DNA of 41,940 bases. It comes from Comamonadaceae bacterium. Lineage in GTDB: Bacteria; Pseudomonadota; Gammaproteobacteria; Burkholderiales; Burkholderiaceae_C. Positions 13,363-23,603 of this stretch are shown here, piece by piece; positions within the stretch are counted from its first letter, which is position 1, and every line of letters starts with the position of its first letter. The notes under the pieces are model-generated. The model worked only from the letters and a program-made list of their open reading frames with translations, made no database searches and was not told the DNA's origin. The stretch is taken from assembly GCA_947448375.1 (NCBI GenBank), contig CANFMY010000004.1:1-41940 (forward strand), in the 5' to 3' direction. The translations under genes were made by a program, and so were the position numbers.

Positions 13363-14154
13363 ATGTCCACCCAACCGACCCCCCAGTCCTCTCTATCTCC
13401 CCTGACTCCCGACACCGCGCGGGCCCCAGCCATGCTGCTGGCGGCCGGTCGAGGCGAGCGCATGCGGCCCCTGACGGACGTCACGCCCAAGCCCTTGCTG
13501 GCCGTGCGTGGCCGGCCCTTGATGGCATGGTGCCTGCAACGCATGGCCGAGGGCGGCCTTCAGGACGTGGTCATCAACACCGCCTGGTTGGGCGAGCAAA
13601 TTCCTGCTGCGCTGGGCAACAGGTGGCAGCCCGACGGGTCACAACGCCCCCTGCAACTGCGCTATTCGCACGAAGGCCAAGACTTTGGGGGGGCTCTGGA
13701 AACCGCCGGTGGCATCGCTCGAGCCCTGCCCTGGCTGGATGAGGTGTTCTGGGTGGCAGCCGGGGATGTGTTGGCACCGGACTTTCGTTTTGACCCCAGC
13801 GCCCGGGCCCGCCTGGCCGCCTCACCCTGCCTGGCCCACCTGTGGCTGGTGCCCAACCCGCCACACAACCCCCGGGGCGACTTCGGGCTGTCGGACCAGG
13901 GACTGGCGCTCAACCTGCCGGCCGATCACCCGGGGCCACGGTACACCTTCAGCACCCTCGCGTTGTACAAGCAGGCCTTCTTCGCGCCGCCGTGGTGCGA
14001 TATCCCGCGCGGCAACCCGCAGGGCGTCAAATCGCCGTTGGCCCCCCTGCTGCGACACGCCATGGACCATGGACTGGTGAGTGCCAGCCTGTACACCGGC
14101 GACTGGACCGATGTGGGCACGCCCGAGCGATTGGCCGGGCTCAACCAGGCCTGA
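13363..14154 (+). CDS. murU: nucleotidyltransferase; probable N-acetylmuramate alpha-1-phosphate uridylyltransferase
   Basis: [35 protein letters not shown]-sugar pyrophosphorylase signature; short (263 aa) MurU-like form; [16 protein letters not shown]. Confidence 0.75.
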   Translation: MSTQPTPQSSLSPLTPDTARAPAMLLAAGRGERMRPLTDVTPKPLLAVRGRPLMAWCLQRMAEGGLQDVVINTAWLGEQIPAALGNRWQPDGSQRPLQLRYSHEGQDFGGALETAGGIARALPWLDEVFWVAAGDVLAPDFRFDPSARARLAASPCLAHLWLVPNPPHNPRGDFGLSDQGLALNLPADHPGPRYTFSTLALYKQAFFAPPWCDIPRGNPQGVKSPLAPLLRHAMDHGLVSASLYTGDWTDVGTPERLAGLNQA

Positions 14155-14268
14155 GCCCCAGCCCGCATCAGGGCCAAACGGGGCCTGCACCGGTTCAACC
14201 GGCACAGGGGTCACAATGGAGGGTCGACTGATTTGCACAGCACCTCTCGGGCGCTGACTTGCCGCACC

Positions 14269-15669
14269 ATGACCCTGACCCCCGCGCTTCGCGACCTGTA
14301 CGCCCAACGACGCCTGCACCTGGCACAACAGCTCGGCCCGGGTGGCATTGCCCTGGTTCCCACCGCACCCTCGTATCCGCGTAACCGCGACAGCGAGTTT
14401 CCGTACCGCCACGACAGTTACTTCTACTACCTGTGCGGCTTCACCGAGCCGCAAGCCTGGTTGCTCATCACGGCCGAGGGCGAGACCACCCTGTTGTGCC
14501 AACCCAAGGACCTGGAGCGCGAAATCTGGGACGGCTATCGACTGGGCCCCGACGCCGCGCCCACGGCCCTGGGCGTGCAACACGCGGCCTCCAGCCAGGA
14601 ACTCGAGCAACGCTTGCCGCGCCTGCTGGAAAACCGCCAGACCGTCTGGTATCCCTTTGCCACCCACGCCGGCTTGCCGCAGCGCATTGACGGCTGGCTG
14701 TCCACCGTGCGCTCGCGCGTGCGCTTTGGCGTGCAATGCCCGAACCAGCAGCGCGATCTGTGCGGCCTGCTCGATGAGATGCGTCTGGTCAAGGATGACC
14801 ACGAGCTCGACCTGATGCGCCGCGCCGCGCGCATCAGCGCCGACGCCCACGTGCGCGCCATGCAGGTGTGTGCCCGCCGCCTGCGCGCCGGCGACACCGT
14901 GCGCGAATACCACCTGGACGCCGAGCTGCTGCACGAGTTCCGCACCCACGGCTCGCAGTTCCCCGCTTATGGCTCCATCGTGGCCGCCGGCGCCAACGCC
15001 TGTGTGCTGCACTACCGGGCTGATGCCGCCGAGATTCGTGACGGCGAGCTGGTGCTGATCGACGCCGGCTGCGAGCTCGACGGCTACGCCAGCGACATCA
15101 CCCGCACCTTCCCGGCCAATGGCCGCTTCACGGCGGCGCAGCGCGACTTGTATGACCTGGTGCTGGCCAGTCAGGTGGCGGCCGTGCAAGCCACCCGAGC
15201 GGGCGCGCGCTTCACCGACCCGCACGATGCCACCGTGCGTGTGCTGGCCCAGGGGCTGCTGGATCTGGGTTTGTTGCAAACGCAGGTGCACGGCAGCGTG
15301 GACGATGTGATCGAGCAGCGCCACTATTTCCGTTTTTATATGCACCGCACGGGTCACTGGCTGGGGATGGACGTGCACGACTGCGGCAGCTACGTCGAAC
15401 CCGGCGAAGCTGCACGCGGCACCCCACGTCGAGACCCGTTGTCGGGCGAAACCATCAACGACCGCCCGAGCCGCATCCTGCGACCGGGCATGGTGACCAC
15501 GATCGAGCCCGGGCTGTACGTGCGCGCGGCCGACGACGTGCCCCCGGCCTTCTGGAACCTGGGCATTCGTATCGAGGACGACGCGGTGATCACCCCCGAG
15601 GGCTGCGAACTCATCACGCGCGATGTGCCGGTGGACCCCAACGCCATCGAGGCCCTGATGAGAGGTTGA
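14269..15669 (+). CDS. pepP: aminopeptidase P
   Basis: Aminopeptidase P N-terminal domain (NRDSEFPYRHDSYFYYLCGFTEPQAWLLI); HRTGHWLGMDVHDCG metallopeptidase M24 motif; start chosen at MTLTPALRDLY. Confidence 0.92.
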   Translation: MTLTPALRDLYAQRRLHLAQQLGPGGIALVPTAPSYPRNRDSEFPYRHDSYFYYLCGFTEPQAWLLITAEGETTLLCQPKDLEREIWDGYRLGPDAAPTALGVQHAASSQELEQRLPRLLENRQTVWYPFATHAGLPQRIDGWLSTVRSRVRFGVQCPNQQRDLCGLLDEMRLVKDDHELDLMRRAARISADAHVRAMQVCARRLRAGDTVREYHLDAELLHEFRTHGSQFPAYGSIVAAGANACVLHYRADAAEIRDGELVLIDAGCELDGYASDITRTFPANGRFTAAQRDLYDLVLASQVAAVQATRAGARFTDPHDATVRVLAQGLLDLGLLQTQVHGSVDDVIEQRHYFRFYMHRTGHWLGMDVHDCGSYVEPGEAARGTPRRDPLSGETINDRPSRILRPGMVTTIEPGLYVRAADDVPPAFWNLGIRIEDDAVITPEGCELITRDVPVDPNAIEALMRG

Positions 15670-15760
15670 CCTCGCGACCGCCCCTTGAACTCACGCCTAC
15701 AATCATTTCCCCTCGCCAGGCAGCGCCACGACTGACCTGACCGCCTCTGGAGACCGTTTC

Positions 15761-18073
15761 ATGAATGACAAGACCTCAAAGGATCCGCGCGCCGAAGCCC
15801 GCGCCGAACTGCGCCGCGCCGCGCTCGAATACCACGAGTTCCCCACACCGGGCAAAGTCGCGATCCACGCCACCAAGCAGCTGGTGAACCAGCACGATCT
15901 GGCGCTGGCGTACTCGCCCGGCGTTGCTGCACCGTGCGAGGAAATCGTCAAGGACCCCAATGCCGCCTACAAATACACCAGCCGGGGCAACCTGGTGGCG
16001 GTCATCACCAACGGCACGGCGGTGCTGGGTCTGGGCGATATCGGCCCCCTGGCGGCCAAGCCGGTGATGGAGGGCAAGGGGGTCTTGTTCAAGAAGTTTG
16101 CCGGCATCGATGTCTTCGACCTCGAGATCAATGAAAAGGATCTGGACCGGCTGGTGGATGTCATCGCAGCGCTGGAGCCCACGTTTGGCGGCATCAACCT
16201 CGAAGACATCAAGGCCCCTGACTGTTTCTACGTCGAGCGCAAGTTGCGCGAGCGCATGAAGATCCCCGTCTTCCACGACGACCAGCACGGCACTGCCATC
16301 GTGGTCGGTGCCGCGGTGCTCAACGGCCTGAAGGTGGTGGGCAAATCGCTCTCGGAGATCAAACTGGTCACCTCGGGCGCCGGTGCCGCCGCGCTGGCCT
16401 GCCTGAACCTGCTGGTGAAGCTGGGTATTCCGCGCAAGAACATCTTCGTCACCGACCTCGCCGGTGTGGTGTACGAAGGCCGCACCGAATTGATGGACGA
16501 GGACAAGATCCAGTTCGCCCAGCCCACCTCGGCGCGCACCCTGGCCGATGTCATTGCCGGCGCCGATGTGTTCCTGGGCCTGTCGGCTGGCGGCGTGCTC
16601 AAGCCCGAGATGGTGCGCAGCATGGCGACCAAGCCGGTGATCCTGGCCCTGGCCAACCCCACCCCGGAAATCCTGCCCGAGGAGGTCAAGGCCGTGCGTG
16701 ACGACGCCATCATGGCCACGGGGCGCTCCGACTACCCCAACCAGGTCAACAACGTCCTGTGCTTTCCCTACATCTTCCGGGGCGCACTGGACGCGGGTGC
16801 CACCACCATCACCGACGCGATGGAGATCGCGGCGGTTCACGCCATCGCCGAGCTGGCCCAGGCCGAGCAAAGCGAGGTGGTCGCCGCCGCCTACGCCGGT
16901 GAGCAACTGGTGTTTGGCGAGGAATACCTGATCCCCAAGCCCTTCGACCCGCGCCTGATGATGAAGATCGCACCGGCCGTGGCACAAGCCGCCGCCGACA
17001 GCGGCGTGGCCAGCCGCCCCATTGCGGACATGGCCGCCTACCGCGAACGGCTGCAAGGTTTTGTCTACGCTTCGGGCTCCGCCATGAAGCCCATTTATGC
17101 GGCCGCCAAGCGGGGGGGGCGCCAGCGCGTGGCCTACGCCGAGGGCGAAGAGGAACGCGTGCTGCGCGCGGTGCAGATCGTGGTCGACGAGCGGCTGGCC
17201 AAGCCCACGCTGATCGGACGTCCGGCGGTGATTGCCGCACGCATCGCCAAATTCGGGCTGCGCCTGAAGGAAGGCGTGGATTACGACGTGGTCAACGTCG
17301 AGCTGGACGACCGTTACCGCGACTTCTGGCAGACCTACCACCGCCTGACCGAACGCAAGGGCGTGACCGAACAGCTGGCCAAGATCGACATGCGCCGTCG
17401 CCTGTCACTGATCGGCACCATGCTGCTGCACAAGGGCGATGTGGACGGTCTGATCTGCGGCACCTGGAGCACCCCGGATGTGCACCTGCGCTATGTCGAT
17501 CAGGTGATCGGCCATCGCCCGGGTGTGTCGACGTATGCCTGCATGAACGGTCTGCTGCTGCCTGACCGCCAGGTGTTCCTGGTCGACACCCACATCAATT
17601 ACGACCCCACCGCCGAGCAACTGGCTGAAATCACCCTCATGGCGGCCGAGGAGATGCGCCGCTTCGGCATTCTCCCCAAGGCGGCGCTGCTGTCGCACTC
17701 GAACTTTGGCAGCAGCGACCACCCCTCGGCGGTCAAGATGCGCCAGACGCTGGCCCTGGTTCAGCAACGTGCCCCCTGGCTGGAAATCGACGGCGAGATG
17801 CACGGCGACCTGGCCCTGGACGGCGCCTCGCGCAAGGCCCTGATGCCCAACGGCACCCTGGAAGGCAACGCCAACCTGCTGGTCTTGCCCAACCTGGACG
17901 CCGCCAACATCGCCTACAACCTGCTCAAGACAGCGGCGGGCGGCAACATCGCCATTGGCCCGGTGCTCCTGGGCGCGGCCAAACCCGTGCATATCCTGAC
18001 CGCCAGCACCACCGTGCGTCGTATCGTCAACATGACGGCCCTGACCGTGGCGGATGCCAGCGCATTGCGCTAA
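15761..18073 (+). CDS. maeB: NADP-dependent malic enzyme with C-terminal phosphotransacetylase-like domain
   Basis: [57 protein letters not shown]-terminal PTA-like domain ([16 protein letters not shown]...); 770 aa. Confidence 0.95.
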   Translation: MNDKTSKDPRAEARAELRRAALEYHEFPTPGKVAIHATKQLVNQHDLALAYSPGVAAPCEEIVKDPNAAYKYTSRGNLVAVITNGTAVLGLGDIGPLAAKPVMEGKGVLFKKFAGIDVFDLEINEKDLDRLVDVIAALEPTFGGINLEDIKAPDCFYVERKLRERMKIPVFHDDQHGTAIVVGAAVLNGLKVVGKSLSEIKLVTSGAGAAALACLNLLVKLGIPRKNIFVTDLAGVVYEGRTELMDEDKIQFAQPTSARTLADVIAGADVFLGLSAGGVLKPEMVRSMATKPVILALANPTPEILPEEVKAVRDDAIMATGRSDYPNQVNNVLCFPYIFRGALDAGATTITDAMEIAAVHAIAELAQAEQSEVVAAAYAGEQLVFGEEYLIPKPFDPRLMMKIAPAVAQAAADSGVASRPIADMAAYRERLQGFVYASGSAMKPIYAAAKRGGRQRVAYAEGEEERVLRAVQIVVDERLAKPTLIGRPAVIAARIAKFGLRLKEGVDYDVVNVELDDRYRDFWQTYHRLTERKGVTEQLAKIDMRRRLSLIGTMLLHKGDVDGLICGTWSTPDVHLRYVDQVIGHRPGVSTYACMNGLLLPDRQVFLVDTHINYDPTAEQLAEITLMAAEEMRRFGILPKAALLSHSNFGSSDHPSAVKMRQTLALVQQRAPWLEIDGEMHGDLALDGASRKALMPNGTLEGNANLLVLPNLDAANIAYNLLKTAAGGNIAIGPVLLGAAKPVHILTASTTVRRIVNMTALTVADASALR

Positions 18074-18084
18074 CGCTTTTTCAT

Positions 18085-18256
18085 AGCTAGCACCCACTAG
18101 CTTCTGAGAAATCCCCCCTATTCGGTCCCCGAATAGGGGAATTGGCTTGCCTTTTGAAGGCTTTTCCACCAAAATAGCGTTCTGAATTCGGGGTAAACCC
18201 GAATCAAAGTGTTTGTTGCAGAGCAACATGCCCGCAAAGCCCAAGGCCCAGCGGGC
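18085..18256 (+). promoter_or_regulatory. cluster of five inverted repeats between maeB and the barstar-family gene (candidate structured leader and/or maeB terminator)
   Basis: AGCTAG/CTAGCT (18085-18102); CCCCTATTCGG-TCC-CCGAATAGGGG (18115-18139); ATTCGGG-GTAAA-CCCGAAT (18186-18204); TGTTGC-AGA-GCAACA (18214-18228); GCCCGC-15nt-GCGGGC (18230-18256). Confidence 0.5.
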
Positions 18257-18301
18257 GCAAGGCTCGACATTCGTTACCTCAGGACCCTAGCGGAGATGGA
18301 T

Positions 18302-18871
18302 ATGCCACTTCGTACCGTTAAAAGCAATATCGTTCAGTCCATTCGTGCCTTTCGTGTCAGCGACCTCCAGGAAGCTGCTCTCGAACTGGGTCACCACTTC
18401 TTGTATGCCAACCTGGCCCAGGCCCAGAGCAAGCAGGACGTTCTCGACTTGATTGCTCAACAGTTCACTTTCCCGACCCAGACCAGCAAGAATTTCGATG
18501 CCTTGTATGACGGCATGACGGATCCGCTGCACAAGTCCGGACAGCAGCCGGGGTTCATTGTGGTGCTCGAGCACATCCCTGCCCACGCCAAATTCGACAA
18601 GGAAGCGCGCGAGCAGCTGCTCGACGTATTCCGTGAAGCCTCCGACTTCTGGGCGGACCGCAAGGTGTCCTTCCGCTGTTTCTACTCGTTCTCGGTGGCC
18701 CGCGCCCCGTCCAGCACCGCCGAGCGCGCTGCCGACGCCCCCGAAACCCAGGGCATCGAACTGGGTGATGCTGGCGAAAAAATGCCCACCGACAAGCTGG
18801 TGGACATCTCCCCGATGGCGCTGCGCATGAGCAGCCCGTTCAACGCCGGCTACTGGCTGGCGGCCGCCTGA
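18302..18871 (+). CDS. barstar family protein (barnase-inhibitor-like)
   Basis: [14 protein letters not shown] followed by [47 protein letters not shown] resembles the barstar core (NLDALWDCLTG...VLQVFREAKAEG). Start chosen at ATG 18302 because GGAG lies at 18292-18295. Confidence 0.75.
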   Translation: MPLRTVKSNIVQSIRAFRVSDLQEAALELGHHFLYANLAQAQSKQDVLDLIAQQFTFPTQTSKNFDALYDGMTDPLHKSGQQPGFIVVLEHIPAHAKFDKEAREQLLDVFREASDFWADRKVSFRCFYSFSVARAPSSTAERAADAPETQGIELGDAGEKMPTDKLVDISPMALRMSSPFNAGYWLAAA

Positions 18872-19662
18872 TCTGACCGGCCGGCTTGCACGCCGGCCGC
18901 TACCAGGCGCTGGGTCAGGGCCACATACTCCTCCACCGGCACCTCTTCTGCACGGCGTTGCAGGTCAAACGCCACCTCCGCCCCTTGGTTCTGCAGCCAA
19001 CGGCCCAGGCTATGGCGGAGCAACTTGCGGCGCTGGCTGAAGGCTTCGCGCACCACCACACTCAACAGGTTGACGTTCAAGTCGGCGGGTGCCTCGCGGG
19101 GCACCATGCGGACCACGGCGCTGTCCACCCGCGGGGGCGGGTCGAACGCCGAGGGTGGCACATGCAGGACCGATTCCATGTCATATCGCCACTGCAGCAT
19201 CACGCTCAAGCGCCCGTAGGCGCCCGTGCTGGGTTGGGCCACCATGCGGTCGACCACCTCCTGTTGCAGCATGAAGTGCTGATCGGCGATCGCATCGACA
19301 TGGTTCAGCAAATGGAACAGGATGGGTGAAGAGATGTTGTAGGGCAAATTGCCCACCACCCGCAACCGACCCCGCCCCCAGCGTGCGGCCCAAGCGGAAA
19401 AATCCACCGTTAACACGTCGGCCTGCACCACTTCCAGTCCGGCGCGGGTCTGCAGGCGCGCCGCCAGATCCCGGTCCAGCTCGATCACACCCAGGTGACC
19501 GACACGCTCCAGCAAGGGTTGCGTCATGGCCGCGAGCCCAGGGCCGATCTCGACCATGGGCTGGCCGGCACGCGGATCAATGGCACGCACAATGGCGTCC
19601 AGGACAGCCTGGTCCGTCAGGAAGTGCTGGCCAAAGCGCTTGCGCGCAATATGCTTCATCAC
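18850..19662 (-). CDS. rsmA: 16S rRNA (adenine(1518)-N(6)/adenine(1519)-N(6))-dimethyltransferase
   Basis: [56 protein letters not shown]. Confidence 0.96.
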   Translation of the reverse strand: MMKHIARKRFGQHFLTDQAVLDAIVRAIDPRAGQPMVEIGPGLAAMTQPLLERVGHLGVIELDRDLAARLQTRAGLEVVQADVLTVDFSAWAARWGRGRLRVVGNLPYNISSPILFHLLNHVDAIADQHFMLQQEVVDRMVAQPSTGAYGRLSVMLQWRYDMESVLHVPPSAFDPPPRVDSAVVRMVPREAPADLNVNLLSVVVREAFSQRRKLLRHSLGRWLQNQGAEVAFDLQRRAEEVPVEEYVALTQRLVAAGVQAGRSDQAAASQ

Positions 19663-19679
19663 CCGGTCATCCGCCGTGA

Positions 19680-21080
19680 CTATTGCGGCGGGTCACGCAG
19701 CTCGACGTAGGCACGGCCACGAACCTCCCGTGCCCAGGTCTGAAAGGTCTCTTCGAACTTGCTCTCGCGCAAGGCGTTGCGCGCCAACTCCCGTTGTTCA
19801 CGCATCGACATCTCGGTTTTACGCCGCTCCAGCACCTGGATGAGATGCACGCCAAAGCGAGACACCAGGGGATCGGAGATTTCCTGCAGGGCCAGTCGGT
19901 TCATGACCTCCTCGAACTCGGGCACGAACATGCCCGGGTTGGCCCAGCCCAGATCGCCCCCAGCACTGGCGCTCCCGTCTTGCGAATGTTCGCGCGCGAG
20001 CTGGGCAAAGTCAGCCTTTGCGCCTTCTATCGCCCGCTTCATCCGCGTCAATTCGGCCCGTGCTACGTTCACGCTCATTTGCCCACCGGGACGCAACAGG
20101 ATATGACGCGCATGGGTTTGCACCATGGTGGCGGCCGAATCAACCGACCCGCGCTCCAGTACCTTGAGAATATGAAAGCCCGCTCCGGAGCGGACGGGGC
20201 CCACCACGGCACCGACTGGCCGCTGGCGCACCGCCTCGACAAACAAGGTCGGGTAGCGGTCCTGCGAGCGCATGCCCATCTGGCCACCTGAGGCACGGTC
20301 TGAGGCCGCCGACAGGGTGCGGGCCAACTGCGCAAAGTCTTCTCCGCTCTGAGCCCGCCGGAGCACCTCGCGGGCCTGGGCCTCGCTTTGACTGATTTGC
20401 TGCGGCGTGGCGTTGTCGGGCAGCGCAATCAGGATTTGCGCCAGACTCAACTCCTGTCGCCCTTCCTGCTGCAACTGACGCTCACGCAAGTACTGGTCAA
20501 TTTCCTGGTCGGTGGGGCGAATCCGCGGCGTGACCTCGCGCTCACGCAAGCGCTGCAGGGTGAGCTGGTTGCGCATGTCCTGCCGCCATTGTTTCAGCAC
20601 CACCCCCGACCGCTCGAGTTGCGTGCGCAATTGCTCGGTCGTCATCTGCGCGCGTTCGGCCGCGCTGTCCTCCGCCTGCAACACCTCGGCATCGCTCACC
20701 GTGACACCGATTTCCTGTGCCCACTGCAGCTGGGCCTTTTCCTGCACCAGCTGATCCAACACCTCACTCAACAACTGCTCACGCGGCGGTGGGCGCTGTC
20801 CCTGCTGACGCAATTGCGCCTCGATGCCCTGGGCTCGAACCGACACTTCCAGGTTGGTGATGGGCTCGCTGCCCACCACGGCCACGATGAAATCCGAAGA
20901 CAAGCGTTGAGACGCCGGCGTCGGCAACGGCAGCAGTATGGGCGAGGACAACGGCCGCAAGGCGCCACCCTGGGCGGGCGCACGCAGCCCCTGCGCCCAC
21001 AGTGTCTGCGTCACCAGCAGTGCCAGCCCCAGCTGACAGACGCGGAACCAAAATCGGGACGAACTAAAGAACATCATCAA
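19680..21080 (-). CDS. surA: peptidylprolyl isomerase / periplasmic chaperone SurA
   Basis: Signal peptide; SurA N-terminal domain; two parvulin-type repeats ([16 protein letters not shown]..., [21 protein letters not shown]... with [28 protein letters not shown]); downstream of lptD. Confidence 0.94.
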   Translation of the reverse strand: MMMFFSSSRFWFRVCQLGLALLVTQTLWAQGLRAPAQGGALRPLSSPILLPLPTPASQRLSSDFIVAVVGSEPITNLEVSVRAQGIEAQLRQQGQRPPPREQLLSEVLDQLVQEKAQLQWAQEIGVTVSDAEVLQAEDSAAERAQMTTEQLRTQLERSGVVLKQWRQDMRNQLTLQRLREREVTPRIRPTDQEIDQYLRERQLQQEGRQELSLAQILIALPDNATPQQISQSEAQAREVLRRAQSGEDFAQLARTLSAASDRASGGQMGMRSQDRYPTLFVEAVRQRPVGAVVGPVRSGAGFHILKVLERGSVDSAATMVQTHARHILLRPGGQMSVNVARAELTRMKRAIEGAKADFAQLAREHSQDGSASAGGDLGWANPGMFVPEFEEVMNRLALQEISDPLVSRFGVHLIQVLERRKTEMSMREQRELARNALRESKFEETFQTWAREVRGRAYVELRDPPQ

Positions 21081-21083
21081 CGG

Positions 21084-23498
21084 TCAATCGTATTGGCCAA
21101 ATCGGCTGGGAGGCGACACCTGATCGCGCAGATACTGGTAGCGCGGAATTTGGGTCCTGAGAGTGCCCAACGGATTGGGTCCCACTCGTGTGAAGCCTGA
21201 AAATTCCAACTGAAACATCAGCCGCTGGTTCGCCTGGTTGGCGGCAATTTGCAACCGCTCAAACACCACTCGCCCCAGCCAGCAACCTGCATCGTACTCG
21301 ACTCCCAGCACCGCATCGACCATCTTGCCTTCGTTCAGGTTGTAGTTGAGCCGTCCGACGGCATACCACTGGTCCTCGCCCAGACCTCGCCCGGGCCCCT
21401 GGTCACGCCCCGCGGCACCCCACAGGGCTTTGATCGGCCACTGCCAGGCGGTGTCGATCAGCTCGCTGCTTTGCTGGGTGGACGGGTCCACCTGATAGCG
21501 GTACGCGGCCGACAACACCCGGTAATTGCCCGGCACATAGCGGGTCCCGGCGGTGGTGCGCATGGAGCGCGAGGCCTTGGGGTTGTATTGCACGGTGGAG
21601 TCGACTTGCCAGGACGGGTTGACCTGCACCATGGCGCCCGCAAGCACATCACTCAAGCGCTCCGAGACCGGTTCGGTTTCCGTGGGTAGCAACACGTTTT
21701 GGTCCTTGAACCGCAGGCGCTGGGCCAGGCCAAACCGAGCCAACTCCACGCCGCTGGCCGGGTCGATGAAGCGTGAGGTGGCCCCCAGCGTCATCAGCTT
21801 GTTGTCGGCGATCCGGTCCTGCCCGACAAAGGCGTTTTCGCTGTACACCGAGGCGAAGTTGTAGTCGTAGCGTCCAGTGTCGTACAGCGGCAAGCTGCTC
21901 TGATCCCGGTACGGTGTGTTCACATAGAACAGCCGTGGCTCGAGGGTCTGGATCGCCGAGCGCCCCCCCCAGGTGGCGGGGCGCTCGAGTCGGGTGGTGG
22001 CGTCCAGGCTGAAGGTGGGAATGGACAGGCTGGTCGAGGTGGGCCCCACATTGGGCGCATTCGCCGTGAGCGTGTCAAATTGATAGCTGCGCGAGTGCAT
22101 CATGAATTTGGGCGTCACCGTGCCCAGGGCGAAATTCATGGGATAGGACACACGCGCCAGCGAGTACACGCGCTGGGCATTGGGCTGGCAATCGGTGGTG
22201 CCCGGTGCACAGGCCATGGCGCGATCAAACCGCGAGTAATCCGCTTCAAAGCCCACGTCCACCCCCCGCCCCAGCGACCCCTGGTAGCGCGTGAAGAGTT
22301 GCGGCATGCGATCAAAGGGCGGCGTGATGGGGGCCGTCGGGTCCTGCAAGGTCTGCCAGTGCAGCGTGCGAAAGGCCGTGGTGAACGGCCCATGCTCCCA
22401 GTTGAGTTGCAGGTCGCTGGGCAAGATGCGCTGTGTGAGGGTGGGAGACAGGCGGGTGAAGTCACGCCAGTAGTTGTCGTCGCTGACCCGGTTGAGGTTG
22501 AGGGTCATGTTCACGCGCTCGGACCCCAGATCGAGCCAGCCCGCATGGGTTTGCGCCAGCCCCCAGCGACTGCGCTCGCGCAGCAAGTCGTTGGGCATGT
22601 AGTCCAGGCGGAACTGGCCGCGAAAATCGGGCGACTGACTCTCCAGGTAGCGAAACTCGGCGCCCACATTGACGCCGCGCTTGGACCACACCGTGTTGTA
22701 CAGGGTGAGGTCGCGGTTGGGGGCGATGTCCCAATAAAACGGCTGGGTGTATTCCGCCCCGCCAATGTTGTCCACACCGATCACCGGGGGCAGCAAACCG
22801 GATCGGCGTTCGCTGTTCATCGGGAAAGACAGCGAGGGCACGGGCAGGATCGGCACGCCCTTGAATTGCAGCGATGCCCCCTCGGCCCGCGCTTCATTGA
22901 GCTCGGTGTTGAACTCGATGCGTTGGGCCTTGAGCAGCCAGTCGGGCAGCCAGCTCGGACCGGGTTTGCGCGCACAGGTGGTGAACGTGGTCTGGTGGAT
23001 CACCGCTCGGTTCTCATCGATGAAGTCGATGCGCCGGGCCTGACCGTTAGCCTGGTTGCGCAGAAACTGAAAGCTGGGTTCGGTGAAAAATCCCTCAAAG
23101 GTGTCGACCTGCAACTCCAGCAGCGGACCCTGAAAGCGGTTGCCACCCCGGTTGATATAGACATTGCCCTGTGCCTTGAGCAGGTCGTGGGCCTGGTCGA
23201 ACTGCATGCGGTCGGCACGAATCACGGTGTCGCCCCGTCGCATGACGGCGGCACCCTGCAAGGTGGTCTCCAGGTCGGCGCGGCCCGTGATGCGGTCGGC
23301 CTGGATGAACACCGGCAAGGCCCGGTTGTGCTGGGAAGGGATCTGCTCTTGCAGCAGGGAGCTCGGTTTGAGCACCAGCGGCGGGCCCTCGGCCCGCACG
23401 CCCGGCGCGGTCGACCCCTGTTGCACCGACACCGACTCCTGCGCCCCGGCCGGGACGGCCAGTGCCAGACAAGACAACAGTGCGAGCAGCGGTTTCAA
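21084..23498 (-). CDS. lptD: LPS-assembly protein LptD
   Basis: Signal peptide; OstA-like segment (GRADLETTLQGAAVMRRGDTVIRADRMQFDQAHDLLKAQGNVYINRGGNRFQGPLLEL); long beta-barrel C-terminus; linked to surA. Confidence 0.95.
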   Translation of the reverse strand: MKPLLALLSCLALAVPAGAQESVSVQQGSTAPGVRAEGPPLVLKPSSLLQEQIPSQHNRALPVFIQADRITGRADLETTLQGAAVMRRGDTVIRADRMQFDQAHDLLKAQGNVYINRGGNRFQGPLLELQVDTFEGFFTEPSFQFLRNQANGQARRIDFIDENRAVIHQTTFTTCARKPGPSWLPDWLLKAQRIEFNTELNEARAEGASLQFKGVPILPVPSLSFPMNSERRSGLLPPVIGVDNIGGAEYTQPFYWDIAPNRDLTLYNTVWSKRGVNVGAEFRYLESQSPDFRGQFRLDYMPNDLLRERSRWGLAQTHAGWLDLGSERVNMTLNLNRVSDDNYWRDFTRLSPTLTQRILPSDLQLNWEHGPFTTAFRTLHWQTLQDPTAPITPPFDRMPQLFTRYQGSLGRGVDVGFEADYSRFDRAMACAPGTTDCQPNAQRVYSLARVSYPMNFALGTVTPKFMMHSRSYQFDTLTANAPNVGPTSTSLSIPTFSLDATTRLERPATWGGRSAIQTLEPRLFYVNTPYRDQSSLPLYDTGRYDYNFASVYSENAFVGQDRIADNKLMTLGATSRFIDPASGVELARFGLAQRLRFKDQNVLLPTETEPVSERLSDVLAGAMVQVNPSWQVDSTVQYNPKASRSMRTTAGTRYVPGNYRVLSAAYRYQVDPSTQQSSELIDTAWQWPIKALWGAAGRDQGPGRGLGEDQWYAVGRLNYNLNEGKMVDAVLGVEYDAGCWLGRVVFERLQIAANQANQRLMFQLEFSGFTRVGPNPLGTLRTQIPRYQYLRDQVSPPSRFGQYD

Positions 23499-23603
23499 GG
23501 GCAGGATGCAGCGCGGGGATCAGGCGCGAGAAGAGCGGCGCAACCGGTCGGGACGCACATCGCCACCTTCGCCACACCTGGGTTTGTAGAATTTGGATTA
23601 TCC

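Noticed and set aside
13822-15378. 518-aa minus-strand ORF opposite murU/pepP
   Set aside because: Antisense artefact across two real genes.
15776-17341. 521-aa minus-strand ORF opposite maeB
   Set aside because: Antisense shadow of malic enzyme with the same compositional artefact.
22080-23603. 508-codon N-terminal extension of the amgK ORF into the lptD region
   Set aside because: The upstream part is antisense to lptD and low complexity; AmgK homology begins near ATG 23604.
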